64,000 bases of DNA from Geotrypetes seraphini (lineage: Eukaryota > Chordata > Amphibia > Gymnophiona > Dermophiidae). The notes beneath the pieces were generated by a model. It searched no databases and had not been told where the DNA came from. It saw nothing but the letters and a program-made list of their open reading frames with translations. The stretch covers positions 26,211,241 through 26,275,240 of the forward strand of contig NC_047094.1 in assembly GCF_902459505.1 (NCBI RefSeq), in the 5' to 3' direction. Position numbers and translations under genes: made by a program. Below are positions 19,855 through 31,079 of this stretch, in pieces. Numbering within the stretch: the first letter of the stretch is position 1; each line of letters opens with the position of its first letter.

Positions 19855-20238
19855 CCCCCTCCCCCCCCAGCACCTTTTATTCTGGTGGTGTTCAGTGGTG
19901 GACGGCTGCTTTTCTCCCTGCAGAGCGGCGCATAAGACAGGAGCATGACCTTTGCGCTTCCTACCTGGTCCCGCTCCGTGATTGGCTTGCCATCAAGTTC
20001 TCATGGATCGCTTTGCAGGGAGAAAAGCAGCCGTCCACCACCGACCACCGCCAGAAAAAAAGGTACCTGCGGGCTTTGGGCTTCCCAGCACCAGATGCAC
20101 CCCCCTTGTACAGGAGGAAAAACCAAGGAAAAAAATTCTGAACAATTTTTTTTTTTCCTGGTTTTTCCTCCTGTACAAGGGGGTTGCGTCTTATGGCTGG
20201 TTGCTTCTAATAAAATGAAAAATGCGGTATTTTCTGAT
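19855..20238. mobile_element. Fold-back element with CCGCATTTTTCATTT-type right end
   Basis: Two nested inverted repeats: AGGAGGAAAAACCA ... TGGTTTTTCCTCCTGTACAA around 20112-20180, and GGACGGCTGCTTTTCTCCCT (19903) with AGGGAGAAAAGCAGCCGTCC (20017). The right end, read inwards, is CCGCATTTTTCATTT and then CATAAGACGCAACCCCC, which resembles the TAAGACGAC elements at 38737. The left end is not clear. Confidence 0.5.
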
Positions 20239-20457
20239 ATACGCTGTTATACTTTGCTCTATTAACTGAATAAAAGCCTGTTTCATGTACGTCTTTACCA
20301 TAGTCTTCTCCACCCCCCTCCTTTTTTTTTTTTTTTTGTGCTTGGTCTCTTCGCCTCCACCACCTCCGAGTACATCCCTGCACCTCCCTGTGCTCAGAAT
20401 TTGACTTGTAAGCTCTTAAATGCCCTATGATGGTGCTTTCTAATTCAAAGCATATGA

Positions 20458-21160
20458 GCCGTGGCATAGCGAGGGTAAGTGGCGCCTGACCTTCTGCCCC
20501 CATACCTTCTTAATTTTCCAGGCGACAGCAACAGCAGGACCTCTAACACCATCACTTCTAGGCACGGGGCCTGGAAGTGATGTCGTAGAGTAGCAACACC
20601 GACGCAGGCAGCAAATTTCTAATGCTTCTCGCGCAGGAAAAATTAGACGGAGGGGGCGGAGAGGATGGGTGCGCAGGAAAAATTAGAGGTACGAGGGAAG
20701 GGCAGGGTTGAAAGCGTGTGGCAGGGGGGTCGGGAAGGAGGGGGCGGAGAGGATGGGTGCGTGGGAAAAATTAGAGGTACGAGGGAAGGGCAGGGTTGAA
20801 AGCGTGTGGCAGGGGGGTCGGGAAGGAGGGGGCGGAGAGGATGGGTGCGTGGGAAAAATTAGAAGTACGAAGGAAGGGCAGGGTTGAAAGCGTATGGTGG
20901 GGGGGGCGGAGAGGATGGGTGCGTAGGAAAAATTAGAGGTACAAAGGAAGGGCATTGTTGAAAGCATGTGGTGGGTGGAGTCGGGAAGGTGGGGGCAGAG
21001 AGGATGGGTGCGTAGGAAAAATTAGAGGTATGAAGGAAGGGTAGAGTTGAAAGCATGTGGCAGGGGGGGGGTCGGGAAGGAGGGGGCGGAGAGGACAGGT
21101 GCCTGTGCCCTTTACAAAGACTGCGCCTGGAGGGGACCCCCACCCCTTTACTACGACAGT
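20458..21160. mobile_element. hAT-like element (GTGGCATAGCGAGGGTAAG type) carrying a minisatellite
   Basis: The left end CCGTGGCATAGCGAGGGTAA matches the left end of the element at 37441 (CAGTGGTATAGCGAGGGTGA). The right end, near TACTACGACAGTG at about 21157, corresponds to TATACCACTG there. Target repeats are not clean, so the boundaries are approximate. Most of the interior is the tandem array at 20640-21105. Confidence 0.6.
20640..21105. repeat. Minisatellite, about 88-bp unit, about 5 copies
   Basis: The phrase GGCGGAGAGGATGGGTGCG recurs at about 20655, 20742, 20831, 20906, 20994 and 21086, with GGAAAAATTAGAGGTACGA and GGGCAGGGTTGAAAGCGTGT between. Units differ by small substitutions and G-run length. 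Confidence 0.85.
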
Positions 21161-21164
21161 GCTG

Positions 21165-21712
21165 AGCTAATTTTGTAAGAGATCGTTACAATCTGGAAGG
21201 AAGAGATCTTAAGGTGTGCCAAGGGAGTTTTACTGCACCTTCTCATCTAAACAAGCATGTAGTCCAATTTCCAAACAAATGGAAACGACTAAAATGAAAA
21301 TATTTTAGGAGGCATTCCACCTGCTGCCAGTCATCTGTTTCTTTTATTCTTACTAAACTTTGCCAAGCGGGGCACAAGAGGGCTTTTGACTTATTTCCTT
21401 CCCGTGCTGCATGTGTGACGGCATCTGTTTCTCCCACCTCAGTTGCCGCAGGTTTGCTCATGCATCAGATTTTGCACTTACTGCTGTTCCCCCTCGGACA
21501 CAGAAGGAAGGGTCTTGAACCACTTGATGGCTTAGCTCTGTAAAGCTAATTGCATAAGACTGTCCTTCAGTGAAGGGAGCTAAGCCCACCAAAGCTGTCG
21601 GATACAATCTGGTGCAAGGAATGTAATCGGATTGGTGTGAAAGGTATTTCTGGAACGGCTTTAACACTTAATGCTCATGTGTCGGAATTGTCGGTCACCT
21701 GTAAAGTGCTGA
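21165..21712. other. CDR2 intron 1, no recognised repeat
   Basis: I see no terminal repeats, coding motif or tandem structure. Confidence 0.35.
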
Positions 21713-21720
21713 GTTTTAGC

Positions 21721-23375
21721 CAGGGCTGTGGAGTCTATAAGTAAATCCTTCGACTCCAACTCCTCATTTTCTGGTACCCATGACTCCGACTCATCTGTAT
21801 TTAATATGCTAATGTATTTTCCACGTTGATTGAAGTAAGGCAGCATACATGCCATTTAACAACAGAACTACTGGCTAGGAAGCTGACGCTCTACTGTATT
21901 GGCCAGTTTAAACAGAATGCAAACAATTTTTTTATTTATTGTTTTTATCAAGTGGCTATAAAGTAGTAGCATAGCATGCATAAAAATCAGGAACAGGAAC
22001 TTTACCAATTTAAAAATATGAACCACATTCTTTGTTAGTTTTAACACAAAAACAAAAGCTGGAAAACCTAAAACAGTTTATATATTAAACTTGAAATATA
22101 TTTGTAGAGTAGACGAGCTGTTAAATGCAATCCAAAACTAACTCAATGTGTTGTTCTAAGAAACAGAATTGCTTCTGCCGGATCCTCTTAAATCTTGATT
22201 ATTTTTAGAGCTGAAAATAGTCTTTCAACACTGACTTAGGTGGGTGGCATTGCTGTTACGGTTCTAGCCACATCACTAATAATCCCGGAATAAACAAGGA
22301 TGGCTTCTTCTACAGTCAGTTTTGATGAGCGATCATACTTTCTACTTTTAGTTCTTTAAAAAACTCCTGCTGGAATCTCTTTTTTTGGATGTTTTCTGGT
22401 CGTTTATTTTTCACGCATATGCAACGTCGCTTTACTGAATTCAATATAAGAAATGAAAGTTTTATAAAAAAAAAAAAAAAAAGCAATGGTTCAGAAGTTA
22501 AAGAACTTAAGAATTGCTGCTGTTGGGTCAGACAAGGTGGTCCATCGTGCCCAGCAGTCCGCTCACGCGGCGGCCCCCAGGTCAAAGACCAGTGCTCTAA
22601 AATGAGTCCAGCCTCACCTGTGTACGTCCCAGTTTAGCAGGAACTTGTCCAGCTTAGTCTTGAAACCCTGGAGGGTGTTTTTCCCTACAACAGACTCCGG
22701 AAGAGCATTCCAGCTCTCCACCATTTTGGATGAAGAAGAACTTCCTTACGTTTGTACGGAATCTATCTCCTTTCAACTTTAGAGAGTGCCCTCTCGTTCT
22801 CCCAACTTGGAAAGTGTGAACAGTCTGTCTTTATCTACTAAGTCTATTCCCTTCAGTATTTTGAATGTTTCGATCATGTCTCCTCTCAGTCTCTTCTTTT
22901 CAAGGGAGAAGACGCCCAGTTTCTCCAATCTCTCACTGTACAGCAACTCCTCCAGCCCCTTAACCATTTTAGTCGCTCTTCTCTGGACCCTTTCGAGTAG
23001 TACCGTGTCTTTCTTCATGTACGGCAACCAGTGCTGGACGCAGTACTCCAGGTGAGGTCTCACCATGGCCCAGTACAGCAGCATGATAACCTTCTCCGAT
23101 CTGTTCGTAATCCCCTTCTTTATCATTCCTAGCATTCTGTTTGCCCTTTTTGCCGCCACAGCACATGGTGCAGACGGCTTAATTTCCTGTACAACATTTA
23201 AAATTGGCCTGCTTTTAGGTATAGATCGGCGAAAAATGCCCACAAACAATTGTTAATTATGACTTGCTTGTGAAATGGGACATTTGAACTTGCTGTATTT
23301 TTTTTTTATTATAATTTAAATTTAATCAGGAGTTGGTGCATTTTTATCTACTCCATCTCCAACTCCACAGCCCTG
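21721..23375. mobile_element. hAT-like element (CAGGGCTGTGGAGTC ends), TSD GTTTTAGC, with nested CR1
   Basis: Begins CAGGGCTGTGGAGTCTATAA and ends CCAACTCCACAGCCCTG. The 8-bp repeat GTTTTAGC is exact at 21713-21720 and 23376-23383. A CR1-like LINE (22500-23185) is inserted, so the original element was about 970 bp. No transposase is recognised. A small relative with the same termini lies at 43059-43403. Confidence 0.85.
22500..23185 (-). mobile_element. CR1-like LINE, 5'-truncated, nested in the hAT element
   Basis: The minus strand encodes [51 protein letters not shown] and SERLEKLGVFSLEKKRLRGD, in the order expected for the CR1 ORF2 C-terminus, followed by the 3' non-coding end with GGACCACCTTGTCTGACCC and TTCTTAAGTTCTT. 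The frame is largely open up to a shift near 22790. Confidence 0.85.
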
Positions 23376-23383
23376 GTTTTAGC

Positions 23384-24841
23384 AATGGATTTGTAAAGTT
23401 ACAGAGAAGTTCTGCTGCCTTAACCACCTGAGAATATTAATTTATGCAGAAACAATCAGTTCTTACAAAGAATCTTCTTAATCTTGCTTTTTGAAATGAA
23501 TTTGCACACTTTAGGAAGCTTATTTTGTAATATAATTGGATGTCAAAGCATTTTACGTGGTGGGGAAGAGGATTTCTTTTATGCATGTTGCCTGGAACAC
23601 TTTTTTTTAATGGGAAGGCAACACTAGTCTTCAAAGCCAGTTCCTATGTAATAATTTGCTTAGTGTCTGTATCGGATTCATATTTGGTTAGTGGTCTGGG
23701 CAGCTTTGTAGATTCTGTGACAGGTGGTCGGGTTTAAAGGTACTCATTCTGTTTCTGTCAAGCTATAGTAACCCTGAATCAAATGGGCAGGGTTGAAGAC
23801 TCTTTAGCTTAAATTCTTTTGGATTTCAGAGCTACAATGAATGCTCTGTTATGTACAGCCTCATTTCACGAGTGTGTTCATAAGAGCTTCTGTAATCTCC
23901 AGAGAACTGTTATATTGTAAGATTTTGAATGACTAAAGGTTGACCTTGATGTGTAACTATCTCGCTTTGTTTTTACTGAGGGAAGAAAAAATTTCTAACG
24001 GGATTTATCCTGCTGCAATGCAACATTATTTAATCCTTTGTCTTGTGGTGTATATCCTGCTTCAATAGCAGACTGAGAGAAGGCAGACGTTACTCAACAG
24101 GAAGATGAGGCTTGCTAGTGCAAGCTTTTAACTTCCACATATCTACTTTCATCTGCACTGCACATAATGAGCATAAAGCCCTCTACTCTACAATAAATCT
24201 TTTTTTGTGATTTACCCTCCATCCCTGATGCAGAATAGCAATGCATATATGGAGAGTCCTCCCAGGTAACCAACACCACAGATTAGGAAGCTCTGAAGAG
24301 TAAATTCTGGTTACCCACTGACACCTGAAAATAGGATGACCTGGTTTGAACTTAATATAGGTCACTGGTACAGCTTCTGACCCACACATTATTTTTCACT
24401 TGTATTGATAAAATTTATATACTGTGTCAAAACTCAAATCACCTACTGAAATTAAATCTTGATCATGACACGATACTCCCAATTTTGTCCCATTAAAAAA
24501 AAAAATAATAAAGTGGACTAGTTCACTTCAAAAGACTAACAAGACAAAACTAGATGTCGGACTAACTTGAAAATCTAATTGTAGCTGTTTGTCAATGCCA
24601 TCTGCTGGACAGCTATAGAATTGTGCTGCTAGTCTTTGTTGGTCAGGCCAGAAACTTTTCGATTGACAAACTTGCACACTATTTTCATCAGTACTGGGAG
24701 TATATGTAGTAATTTATAAGGAATGTGCAATAATTGTACGTTTGTTTCTGAACTCTGAATTTGATCTTGAAAAGGCCCTAAGGATTTTGGTAAAATGGGG
24801 TGAATGTATGGTATTCTGGCGTGAGAAATGGATTTAGCTAG
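23384..24841. other. CDR2 intron 1, no recognised repeat
   Basis: AT-rich. No coding motif, no clear inverted ends. An A-run lies at about 24496-24510. Confidence 0.35.
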
Positions 24842-24849
24842 GTTTAGAA

Positions 24850-26165
24850 CAGTGGTCTCAAACTCAAACCCTTTGCGGGGCCACATTTTGGATTTGTAGG
24901 TACTTGGAGGGCCGCAGAAAAAATAGTTAATGTCTTATTAAAGAAATGACAATTTTGCATGAGGTAAAACTCTTTATAGTTTATAAAACTTTCCTTTAAC
25001 AGTTAAAAGGAAAGATATATAAACTATAAAGAGTTTTACCTTATGCAAAATTGTCATTTCTTTAATAAGAAATTAACTATTTTTTCTGCGGCCCTCCAAG
25101 TACTCTATTTTTTTCTGCAGCCCTCACATTTAAAGTTTAATATCTTTTCTTTCTCAAAACTGACACATTTCAATCACTATATTGAAAATAAAATCATTTT
25201 CCCTACCTTTGTTGGCTGGTGACTTTATTTTTCTGTGCTTTTAACTATGTTTCCAGGGCCTTCTTGTCCTTTGACTGTTTTTCTCTCCGTCTTCACTTTC
25301 TGCCTTGCATCCATCTTTGGCATTAACTTAATATTCAATTTTTCTGCTTTCTTTTCAAAATCTACGTTTCCATGTCTTACCTTTCCTTCTATCTCTCTCT
25401 TCTTCCATCCATATTTCCATGGTCTGACATCTCTTTCCTTCCTTTTCTCCCTCCCTTCTTCTTTCCTTTTCCCTGGTCTTGCATCTGTCTCCTTCCCTCC
25501 CCCCTTGCCCTGGCATATCTCCCTCCCCCTCTATGGTCTGATATCTCCTTTCCTTCCCTCCCTCCCATGAACTTGGCATCTCTTGTTCCTCTCCTCTCCC
25601 TTGTCTTCCTTCTCCTTCCTTCCCTCTCTTTCCCCAATTGGGTGCAGCAGCAACAAAAGCAGCATTTCCCTTCCCCCTTTCCTGTGCAGGAGAGGCATTT
25701 CTCTTCCTCTTCCCTCCCTCTCCCTTTCCCTATGCAGCAGCAGCAGAAGCAGCATTTCCCTCCCCCCCTTTCCTGTGCAGGAGAGGCATTTCTCTTTCCC
25801 CTCCCCTTCGGTTCCCTTCCTTGTGTAGCAGCAGCATGTCTGGCCGGCTCCCAATCAATCGTTCCATTCAAAGCCGCGGGTGGCGGCTCCTCGCGAGATC
25901 CGCGCCTGTGTCAGAAGCCTCTCTGATGTTGTGACGTCAGAGAGGCTTCCGATGCAGGAGTGGATAGCGCAAGGAGCCGCCACCCGCGGCTTTGTACGGA
26001 TCGATCGACTTGAGCTGGCCAGACACGCTGCTACTCCACAAGGGAATGGGGAAGAGAAATGCGCGAGGAGCCGCCACTGCTTTACAGTTGATCATCGCAT
26101 CCAGACCGCGGGCCGCAAAATAGCACCTGGAGAGCCCCATGCGGGCCGCGTGTTTGAGACTGCTG
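24850..26165. mobile_element. hAT-Charlie-like element, 1.3 kb, TSD GTTTAGAA
   Basis: Begins CAGTGGTCTCAAACTCAAAC and ends GCGTGTTTGAGACTGCTG. GTTTAGAA flanks it exactly (24842-24849 and 26166-26173). Near the left end a 60-base snap-back is seen (GACAATTTTGCATGAGGTAA at 24949 against TTACCTTATGCAAAATTGTC at 25037). A long CT-rich tract (25255-25830) and a G+C-rich fold-back (25840-26110) follow. The serine/proline/phenylalanine frames in the CT tract are not genes. Confidence 0.85.
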
Positions 26166-26173
26166 GTTTAGAA

Positions 26174-27088
26174 TGTCAGTCATTTTAAGGGTCATTCGGG
26201 GCTTGGAATGCACCAAGAAGAGCTGTTGGAGCACCAGAGTGGGTTTTGGAAAACACAGATGGACTGTCCCGAGATGAGCGCCAGACTACAAATGGGAGTG
26301 GCATTCTACAGTCAGAGATTTCCTGACCGACAGGCCCAAAATCTTAGAGCCAACACGGCAGGAGTTGACTGCTTGAGTAGTTATTTCCTAAGGTACTCCT
26401 CTGTAGCAAAGGGGTTCTGAGGGAAACAGGCTGAGGGAAAAGAATGGAATGTAAAAGGGAGAACACAGCTGAAAATAACTGATGCAAAGATAAACTGGCA
26501 CATTGGTCAGACATTCCTCAAGAAGCTTAGCCAGCCAATAGGCTGCAGCAACAAATCAAGACTCAAAGTTGCTAAGGTACTGCTCCCACCTCCACCTTCA
26601 GCCCATTGGTCAGACATTCCTAAAGAACCTTAGCTGGCCAATAGGCTGCAGGGAGAAGCCAAACTGAAGGTTGATGTCTTATTTCCTCTGCAGCTTATTG
26701 ACTGGCTAAGGAATGGACTAACAGCAGACAACACAGAGCTAAAGTGTTAAGAGTTGTGAGGGGAAGAGAGACTGAGGGAACACACATGGAAGGAAAGAAA
26801 GAGCAGAACTAAATGCAAGCTGGGGAGGCATCCACGGTGATACAAAGATGAGGGCTGAGGGTTGGCATAACAAAACGGATGAGGACAGGGAAAGGAACAG
26901 TGTGGAATTCAAACAGCAGGGGGCTGATAGGGCTCTCGGGTTGGAGGGAAGAAGTGCTAAGGAGATGAGGAAAAAGATGAAAGTGGCAAGAGGTGAGATT
27001 CAAGAGCAAGTTAAAAAGCTTTCTTTTAAAAGATGCATTTGATAGCTAGAAAGCGTGATTAGGATCTTCAATTGAATCCTATTTCCCA
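26174..27088. other. Unassigned; contains a 103-bp-spaced direct repeat with CCAAT motifs
   Basis: The phrase ATTGGTCAGACATTCCTCAA ... GCCAATAGGCTGCAG at about 26500 recurs with few changes at about 26604. Each unit holds an ATTGG and a CCAAT. Tandem promoter-like units of this kind occur in L1-type 5' UTRs; since a LINE 3' end follows at 27090, this could be parts of one LINE, but no ORF is found between. Confidence 0.35.
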
Positions 27089-27089
27089 A

Positions 27090-27662
27090 CTTTTTTGAAG
27101 CACACTGCTCTCTCCCCTCCTATTGTTTATATCCCATACTTGTCTTATTTACTGTCAACAACTTGTATTTCTCTCCCCATCTTTTCCTTTTGTTTAATAT
27201 GTTTTGTCAGGTTAGTTCTATTCGTTGTTGTTTTTTTCTTTTTTCTTTCGCCCATACATGTCTTTTATTTACTATCAACAACTTGTATTTCTCTCCCCAT
27301 CTTTTCCTTTTGTTTGTCAGGTTAGTTCTATTAGTTGTTGTTTTTTTCTTTTTTCTTTCGCCCATACATGTCTTTTATTTACTATCAACAACTTGTATTT
27401 CTCTCCCCATCTTTTCCTTTTGTTTGTCAGGTTAGTTCTATTCGTTGTTGTTTTTTTCTTTTTTCTTTCCCCCATACATGTCTTTTATTTACTATCAACA
27501 ACTTGTATTTCTCTCCCCATCTTTTCCTTTTGTTTAATATGTTTTGTCAGGTTAGTTTTAGTTGTTTGTTTTGTTTCCCCCAGAAATTTGTAATTTTATT
27601 GCTTTGTACATCGCTTAAAATTTTTGAATAAGCGATTAATCCAATTTATAATAAACTTATTT
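27090..27662 (+). mobile_element. LINE 3' end with 110-bp tandem repeats
   Basis: The 110-base unit begins CCCATACATGTCTTTTATTT and contains CTCTCCCCATCTTTTCCTTT and GTCAGGTTAGTTCTATT. It starts at about 27132, 27251, 27361 and 27471 (the first interval is 10 longer because TAATATGTTT is present). It ends in TTGTACATCGCTTAAAATTT and AATAAGCGATTAATCCAATT then ATAATAAAC, a typical LINE 3' terminus. The long open frames across it are products of the repeat. Confidence 0.65.
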
Positions 27663-27935
27663 TTCATTTACAATTTTAGGACAGCTCCTCCCCACAACTC
27701 GGTGAGCCCAAGAATTACTGGGTAGGCATGTGCACCCCAATACCTACTCGGAGAACCCAAACAACCCCATCATAACCATTCACCCACTTTCCCAAACGAA
27801 CGAAGCTCGGTCTTCCAGCCTATTGGTAGACTCCTTATATGTATTAAATGTGGGAACAGTTAAAAAGTACTACTTTGTTTCATGCTTTCTTGGATTGCCC
27901 TCAAATATTTTCTTAGGGAGGAAGTTATTAATAAG

Positions 27936-28080
27936 AATAACCATACTAGATCAGATCAGCGATTTATCTAGTCTAGTATCCTGTAATCCAGGTCACAAGT
28001 ACCTGGCAGAAACCAAAATAGTAGCAACATTCCAGAGCTGGAATTGTGATGTCATAATGCCTCATTCCACCAAGTGCCTA
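27936..28080 (-). mobile_element. CR1-like LINE 3' fragment, second subfamily
   Basis: AGAATAACCATACTAGATCA, then CTAGTCTAGTATCCTG and CAAGTACCTGGCAGAAACC, match the family at 42705 and 51793. It is followed by GATGTCATAATGCCTCATTC, the unit phrase of the tandem array at 32044. Confidence 0.6.
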
Positions 28081-28139
28081 AGCGCCAACCTCATTAGTGA
28101 TGTCACAGTGGCAAATATGATACTTTGAAGTGATGGGCA

Positions 28140-29285
28140 TTGAGTCAACAGCTCTTTTGTGATCGGAAATGAATAGGGTGGGAGGGAGGCTGTGGAGGGC
28201 ATTGGGGAGTAGATGGGGATGATCGGAGAAGGATAGGGTTAGGCTATAAGAAACAGTTTGTCCTGCTTTGCAGCATATAGAAGTTGTAAAAAGAACAAAT
28301 GTTCTAATCACGTAAGAGGAACCTTTCGTTAGATTTGAATTCTGTTTGCTGTCATATATGTTGAATTGTGTTCTTTTAATTTTATGTTAAGAAAGAAAAC
28401 CAAACCTTACACTAAAGATGAGAAATCATTCAGTGTGACATAGATGTAATAGGGAAAATCAGGAGGGATTAATTAAAAAAAATAATAATAATTTTTTCAT
28501 TTAAGCACACTGGCTTTGAGTTTTCGAAAAGTGGTAATCCCAAATTAAGGAATTGTGTGCACAAAAGTATTAGGAAATGTTTGCACAAAAAATGGGAGAT
28601 TTGCCTCATCGCATCCCTTTCCCCCCCCCCCCCCAGAAACAGGACACTCTGTATCTTCACAGTAATTTTCCAGAAATGACTTATTTCTGTTAATGGAACA
28701 GAATTGACATCTGAGTGACATAACGTAATGGGATGATGGCTTGAGCTCTCTTCACCAGACTCTCAGTGCTGGTTTTATAAGTGATGAGAGCATTTGAAGA
28801 ATGCTTCACTTTCATTGTAGAATTCTGCTGCTCCTGTATAATTAAATTTCTAACTGATAATGTCTCCATTTCCTGCAGCTACTTTTAAAAGATTAAACCT
28901 AAATTTCAGTGCTCTTACTGCATTAAAAGCTTGATCCATTAATGAGATATAGGCTTTATATCCCCCCCTAAAGGGGTTAATCTCTTCCCTTTTTCTCTGG
29001 AATGGTCTGAAATGACCTTTGCTTAGTATTTATCTCAAGCCCTCGCATTATATCAGTTATGATCAAGGATGCATTGTCTCCGATGCAAACCTTGGTGTGC
29101 TAAAGCAGGGCTATAAAATTTTATAATAGCAACAGAGGTGATATGGGTTTTGCATACAAGTAAAGTGCTTGATCCCTGTTCTATTAATCAGCAGGTAATG
29201 GATGAGGATTCTCGTCGCTTTCTCATACAGTGCGTCTTTTAATTAGCATAAGGCAGACCCCATCTAGAACTAGGTTGTACGCAGC
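28140..29285. other. CDR2 intron 1, no recognised repeat
   Basis: Contains a poly-C run (about 28621-28634) and AT-rich sequence. No coding or terminal-repeat signal. Confidence 0.35.
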
Positions 29286-29289
29286 ACAG

Positions 29290-29960
29290 TGGCTGCTATC
29301 ACTGTTACTGCTATTAATAATTTCTATAGCGCTACCAGACACACGCAGCGCTGCACAGGGTCACAAAGAAGAAGAAAACTGTCCCTGCTCGAAAGAGCTT
29401 ACAAACCAAACAGACAAGACTAACGGGATGTCATGGATAAAGTTAAGGGGAACGGTTAAATCAGTGGGCTGGGTTGGAGGGAAGAGGAGTAGGGTTAAGG
29501 ATTGAAGGCTATATCAAAAAGGTGGGTTTTCAGTCTCCTTTTAAACAAGGGAAGGGAATGGGATTGACGAGCAAACTCGGGTCATTTATTCCGGTCATGG
29601 GGGGCAGCTAGATGAAAGGAACGAAGTCTGGAGGAATTGGCAGTGGAGGAGAAGGATACAGCTAAGAGCAGCTGATCTGAGGAAGGGAGTTCTCTGGGAG
29701 GTGTATAAGGAGAGAGAAGCGAGGAGAGAAATATTGAGGGGCAGCAGAATGAAAACACTTGTAGGTCAGCAATAAGATCTTAAACTGTATGCGATGGCAG
29801 ATAGGGGACCCACCCATATACTGTTCCTGTAGATATGAGCCTCCATGATGGGTACTAAAGCTAAACCTGCAGCTTGGGAACCAGAGTAACTTGATGTCTG
29901 ATGTAGTAGGTAGTGAGTGTTTCATATCTGGAATTCGGTCCATTTGACTCTGGATGTAAC
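29290..29960 (-). mobile_element. L2-like LINE, C-terminal coding part and 3' end
   Basis: On the minus strand: ICHRIQFKILLLTYKCFHSA followed by APQYFSPRF, the L2-group RT tail (RI.FK.LLLTYK.LHG.AP.Y), then the 3' end with GAGCAGGGACAGTTTTC and CGCTGCGTGTGTCTGGTAGC, then GCTATAGAAATTATTAATAG. The same 3' end in plus orientation is at 50112. Confidence 0.75.
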
Positions 29961-30810
29961 CGTATTACCCAGGGGCCTATGTAGAAATCCTTTTGGTAGA
30001 GAGCCCATAGTCGAAATTACTGTGGCATGATGTAGTTAGTGAGCACAGACATGTTAAAATCGTAGCAGTAATCTGCAGTTCATGGAGTCAATTTTCCTGT
30101 TGGTGCCTAGGTGGTAGTTGTCTTGGGTTTTTGCTTCAATATCCTCCTTCCTGCTAGTATACTGGCTCTTGGCAACCCTGCCTGGCACCCAAAAGATAAA
30201 AAGAAAATTCGGATGGCACCCCTGTAACCAAATTTTTGAGAGAAAAATCTTTGGTGTCTTAACAACCCCAGACCCATACCCCAAAAAGGCAGGAGTGATG
30301 TCTCTGGCATTGCCATCTTCAAAATGGTGGTACCCTGCCCTGTGCAATGTATTTTGGGATGCACCGGGCGGGGTCAATTTGCCATATAAGAAAAAGATTA
30401 CCTTGTATGGTACTGTGGATGTTGGGGGCAGGGGAGCAGTTGGGTGGGGGTGCGGGGCCACTAGACCACTAGGTATTTTATTTGTTATTGTTCAGGGACA
30501 GAGAGTTTGCAAAACTCTGGGCAGGGTTGTTGGATTGGAGCGACTGAGTGCTGCTAGACACCTACTCTCAACCAAGCCTTCTGTGACTCCATGCAGAAGG
30601 AAGAACAATGTTTTTGGTTTGCCCCTGGATGGCCGCAAGATAGCGAAGCACTGCATTGATAAAACATTTTAATGCAGTCTGGTAAAGGTTTCTGTGTAAG
30701 GTAATATCTGTACTGAAACTCTTTTCTGTATCATTGTCCCATAGGAAAACTATGCTATGCATGTGGAAAGCGTCTGGCATGGACCCCACAGTTCCCTATA
30801 GCGGTCCCTC
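29961..30810. other. CDR2 intron 1, unassigned
   Basis: A 184-codon plus-strand open frame (30118-30672) shows no domain, uses no start context of note, and has no splice signals joining it to CDR2. I regard it as non-coding. Confidence 0.3.
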
Positions 30811-30815
30811 CTTAA

Positions 30816-31052
30816 CCTTTTCCCATCGTGTGTCCTGGATGACGGGACACTCCAAAAATGACAGACAGTGGATAAAGAGTCTGTATGGACTAAAAGAGCC
30901 AGGAACACAAAATATTTGAATTTACAGACTTATGACTTATTTACATTATGTTTACAATAGCCATAAATGATAACGGTGAATAATACGCTGGTTCCAATTG
31001 TAATTATTTTAGCAAAGCTTTGTAACGTAAAATGTATTACGATAGGAAAAGG
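30816..31052. mobile_element. piggyBac-like MITE flanked by TTAA
   Basis: TTAA (30812-30815) precedes CCTTTTCCCATCGTGTGTCC, and the right end CGATAGGAAAAGG is followed by TTAA (31053-31056). A TTAA duplication plus short inverted termini starting with CC are hallmarks of piggyBac elements. 237 bp, non-coding. Confidence 0.75.
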
Positions 31053-31079
31053 TTAAAGCCATATTCTAAACTCATGTTC

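Noticed and set aside
25372-25934. Several overlapping Ser/Pro/Phe-rich frames, up to 184 codons
   Set aside because: They are translations of a CT-rich tract inside a hAT element.
27095-27593. Frames with FFSFFFRPYMSFIYYQQL repeated
   Set aside because: The repeat unit is a 110-bp non-coding tandem array; no stop occurs only because the period and frame allow it.
30118-30672. 184-codon plus-strand frame in CDR2 intron 1
   Set aside because: No domain, no repeat of coding type, no splice sites linking it to CDR2; length is within chance for the base composition.
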